Shown piece by piece: positions 5,826-7,388 of a stretch of DNA of 7,388 bases. The notes beneath the pieces were generated by a model. That model was not told where the DNA came from. It did no database searches and saw only the letters and a list, made by a program, of their open reading frames with translations. How positions within the stretch are numbered: the first letter of the stretch is position 1; each line of letters starts with the position of its first letter. The position numbers and the translations under genes are program-made. The DNA comes from Clostridia bacterium. GTDB taxonomy: Bacteria; Bacillota; Clostridia; UMGS1810. The stretch spans positions 1 through 7,388 of the forward strand of contig JAGBXL010000094.1 of assembly GCA_017629325.1 (NCBI GenBank). Reading direction: 5' to 3'.

Positions 5826-5854
5826 TTGACAATAGCTGGTATTTATTATATAAT
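5826..5854 (+). promoter_or_regulatory. Perfect-consensus sigma-A promoter for the tagA-like/thyX unit
   Basis: TTGACA at 5826-5831 and TATAAT at 5849-5854 are both exact consensus hexamers with the optimal 17-base spacer. The -35 begins two bases after the stop codon of the preceding gene. Transcription should start near 5861, giving a leader of about 35 bases to the glycosyltransferase. No operator-like inverted repeat overlaps it, so strong constitutive expression is expected. Confidence 0.88.
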
Positions 5855-5896
5855 TATCTATAAGTGTTTTTTAAATATACTTCAGGACGTGATAAA

Positions 5897-6643
5897 ATGT
5901 CATTTAAAGTAAATATTTTAGGTGTTAAGGTAGATAAGGTAAATGTTAACGAAGCTGCCGATATAATAATGGAATATATCAAGGCAAAGGATAAGCCGGC
6001 AAGTGTTTTTACCCCCAATTCCGAAATTATTATGATGGGCTACCGCGACGAAGAATTCAGAGATATTCTTAATTCCTCCGAGCTTTTAACTGCCGACGGC
6101 ATAGGTGTTGTATATGCGTCAAAAATAGTTAAAAACCCCATAAGTGAAAGAGCCGCAGGTTATGATATTGCTTGTGCAACCCTGGAAAGATTAGCAAAAA
6201 TTGGCGGCAGTGTATATCTTTTTGGTTCAAAACCCGGAGTTGCAGAGCTTGCTGGAAAAAATATTACTGAAAAATATCAGGGCATTAAAATAGCCGGATA
6301 TAGTGATGGATACTTTAACGAAGAAAAAGAGAAAACAATTATCACTAATATACAAAGAAGCAATCCCGACCTAGTATTTGTGTGCCTTGGTGCTCCAAAA
6401 CAGGAAAAATGGATAGCTTCTCATAAAAACGAACTTCCAAATGCGGTATATATGGGAATTGGCGGCAGCCTCGATGTTTTTGCGGGTACAGTTAAAAGAG
6501 CACCCGAATTTTTTACAAAGCATGGTATTGAATGGCTATACAGGCTTTGCAAGCAGCCCTCACGATTTGTAAGAATGCTTGAACTTCCGCGATTTGGATT
6601 TAAAGTACTTTTAAAAGGCAGAAAATTCCCACAGGAAAAATAA
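5897..6643 (+). CDS. tagA: WecG/TagA/CpsF-family glycosyltransferase (probable N-acetylmannosaminyltransferase)
   Basis: The start is ATG at 5897, served by AGGACGTGAT at 5884-5893, nearly the ideal ribosome site. An in-frame GTG at 5864 lies at the predicted transcript start and has no ribosome site. The 248-residue length is normal. Family features in order are FTPNSEI at 38-44, LTADGIG at 64-70 with D67 matching the proposed catalytic aspartate, LFGSKPG at 108-114, GAPKQE at 165-170, GIGGSLDVFAG at 187-197, and the C-terminal appendage EWLYRL with R216 and R223, which by family knowledge completes the active site at the membrane. Family members transfer N-acetylmannosamine from UDP to undecaprenyl-diphosphate-GlcNAc, the linkage unit of wall teichoic acids and other wall polymers. 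No other teichoic-acid genes are in the window, so the final polymer is unknown. Confidence 0.93.
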   Translation: MSFKVNILGVKVDKVNVNEAADIIMEYIKAKDKPASVFTPNSEIIMMGYRDEEFRDILNSSELLTADGIGVVYASKIVKNPISERAAGYDIACATLERLAKIGGSVYLFGSKPGVAELAGKNITEKYQGIKIAGYSDGYFNEEKEKTIITNIQRSNPDLVFVCLGAPKQEKWIASHKNELPNAVYMGIGGSLDVFAGTVKRAPEFFTKHGIEWLYRLCKQPSRFVRMLELPRFGFKVLLKGRKFPQEK

Positions 6644-6658
6644 TCAGGAGATAGAATT

Positions 6659-7388
6659 ATGAATGTAGAATTACTTCAGCACAACCCAGAAAGCCAAAAA
6701 ATAGTTGCTGCAGCGGCAAAGCTTTGCTATTCATCATCAGAAATAAATGGCATATTAAATGGGCTCGATAGTGAAAAAACCGCAAGCTTTATTGAAAGGC
6801 TTATGTCTATGGGTCATGAAAGCCCCCTGGAGCATATAAGCTTCACCTTTGGTATAGAGGGGGTATCGCGTTCTCTTTTAGCCCAGCTCACCCGTCATAG
6901 AATAGCGTCTTATAGTGTTAAATCACAACGCTATGTAAATGAGGGAAAATTTGAATTTATAATTCCAAAAGAAATAGAAGCAAACGAAGATGCCAAAAAA
7001 ATCTTTCTTGATGCAATGGAAGATGATGTTAAGGCATATAACAATCTCACAGAAATCCTTTTTGAAAAGCACTATGCCGATATGCTAAATTCAGGTGTGC
7101 CCGAAAAAAAGGCAAAAGGTGCAGCCGAAAAAAAAGCAATAGAAGATGCCCGCTATGTTCTTCCCAATGCTTGCGAAACAAAGCTTATTGCCACCTTTAA
7201 TGCCAGAAGCCTTCTTAATTTCTTTAATCACCGCTGCTGCGAAAGAGCACAGTGGGAAATAAGGGATTTAGCTTGTGAAATGCTTAAACTGGTAAAAGAA
7301 ATCTGCCCTGTTATATTTGAAACCGCAGGTCCTCCTTGCCTTGTAAAGCCTTGCCCCGAGGGTGCAATGAGCTGTGGAAAAATGCTAG
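6659..7388 (+). CDS. thyX: Flavin-dependent thymidylate synthase ThyX, 3' end cut by the window
   Basis: The gene starts 15 bases after the glycosyltransferase stop with AGGAG at 6646-6650, and 243 codons are visible before the window ends without a stop. The normal family length is about 220-260, so little should be missing. The diagnostic ThyX motif RHR-x7-S is present as RHRIASYSVKS (79-89), continuing QRY at 90-92. GHESPLEH lies at 52-59 and the late NARSLLNFFNHR and QWEIR segments are also family-typical. ThyX is a homotetramer using FAD and NADPH to methylate dUMP to dTMP with methylenetetrahydrofolate, yielding tetrahydrofolate rather than dihydrofolate. It therefore replaces ThyA and reduces the need for dihydrofolate reductase. 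It is probably co-transcribed with the glycosyltransferase from the consensus promoter at 5826-5854. A Cys-rich tail (CLVKPCPEGAMSCGK) follows the core. Confidence 0.96.
   Translation, partial: MNVELLQHNPESQKIVAAAAKLCYSSSEINGILNGLDSEKTASFIERLMSMGHESPLEHISFTFGIEGVSRSLLAQLTRHRIASYSVKSQRYVNEGKFEFIIPKEIEANEDAKKIFLDAMEDDVKAYNNLTEILFEKHYADMLNSGVPEKKAKGAAEKKAIEDARYVLPNACETKLIATFNARSLLNFFNHRCCERAQWEIRDLACEMLKLVKEICPVIFETAGPPCLVKPCPEGAMSCGKML

Noticed and set aside
5864..5896. GTG start giving the glycosyltransferase 11 extra residues
   Set aside because: The GTG lies at the predicted transcription start and has no ribosome site, whereas ATG 5897 has a near-ideal one and gives the family's usual N-terminus.

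Overview
The window is AT-rich and carries strong Shine-Dalgarno sites, consensus sigma-A promoters, an S-layer-homology protein, an HU protein and a flavin-dependent thymidylate synthase. Together these suggest a low-GC Bacillota, most likely a member of the Clostridia. The sequence alone does not fix genus or species. All supported genes lie on the + strand.

Layout. (1) Positions 3-554 hold the 3' part of an HPr-kinase/PEPCK-like P-loop kinase, cut by the window start. (2) Positions 668-2929 hold an exported S-layer-homology (SLH) protein followed 21 bases later by a six-helix membrane protein of unknown role, closed by a long imperfect hairpin. (3) Positions 3051-3433 are a complete stand-alone HU transcription unit: extended -10 promoter, ideal ribosome site, 90-residue HU, strong intrinsic terminator. 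(4) Positions 3435-3732 are a non-coding leader. It has its own good promoter and an unusual array of eight short hairpins with unrelated stems, separated by a fixed 7-base spacer that reads ATGAATT in the left half and AATTCAT in the right half. (5) Positions 3733-4670 hold a DUF4430 lipoprotein and a membrane S-component of an ECF transporter, probably a cofactor-uptake pair. (6) Positions 4715-5824 hold a LOG-family nucleotide phosphoribohydrolase and an unrecognised Cys-containing protein whose ribosome site overlaps the LOG stop codon. (7) Positions 5826-7388 begin with a perfect consensus promoter, TTGACA-17-TATAAT. It drives a WecG/TagA-type glycosyltransferase and thyX, the latter running off the window end.

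How the parts fit. The SLH protein and the TagA-type enzyme both concern the cell envelope. The SLH domains would tether a protein to secondary wall polymer, and TagA-family enzymes add the second sugar to a lipid-linked linkage unit for wall polymers. The DUF4430/ECF pair suggests capture of a small cofactor at the membrane, with the shared EcfA/A'/T module encoded elsewhere. HU and ThyX are housekeeping. The least explained element is the hairpin array at 3477-3654. Its spacers can pair in nested order, four on four, so the transcript or the DNA could fold as a ladder of four-way junctions with hairpin arms on both sides. It sits exactly between the promoter and the lipoprotein gene.
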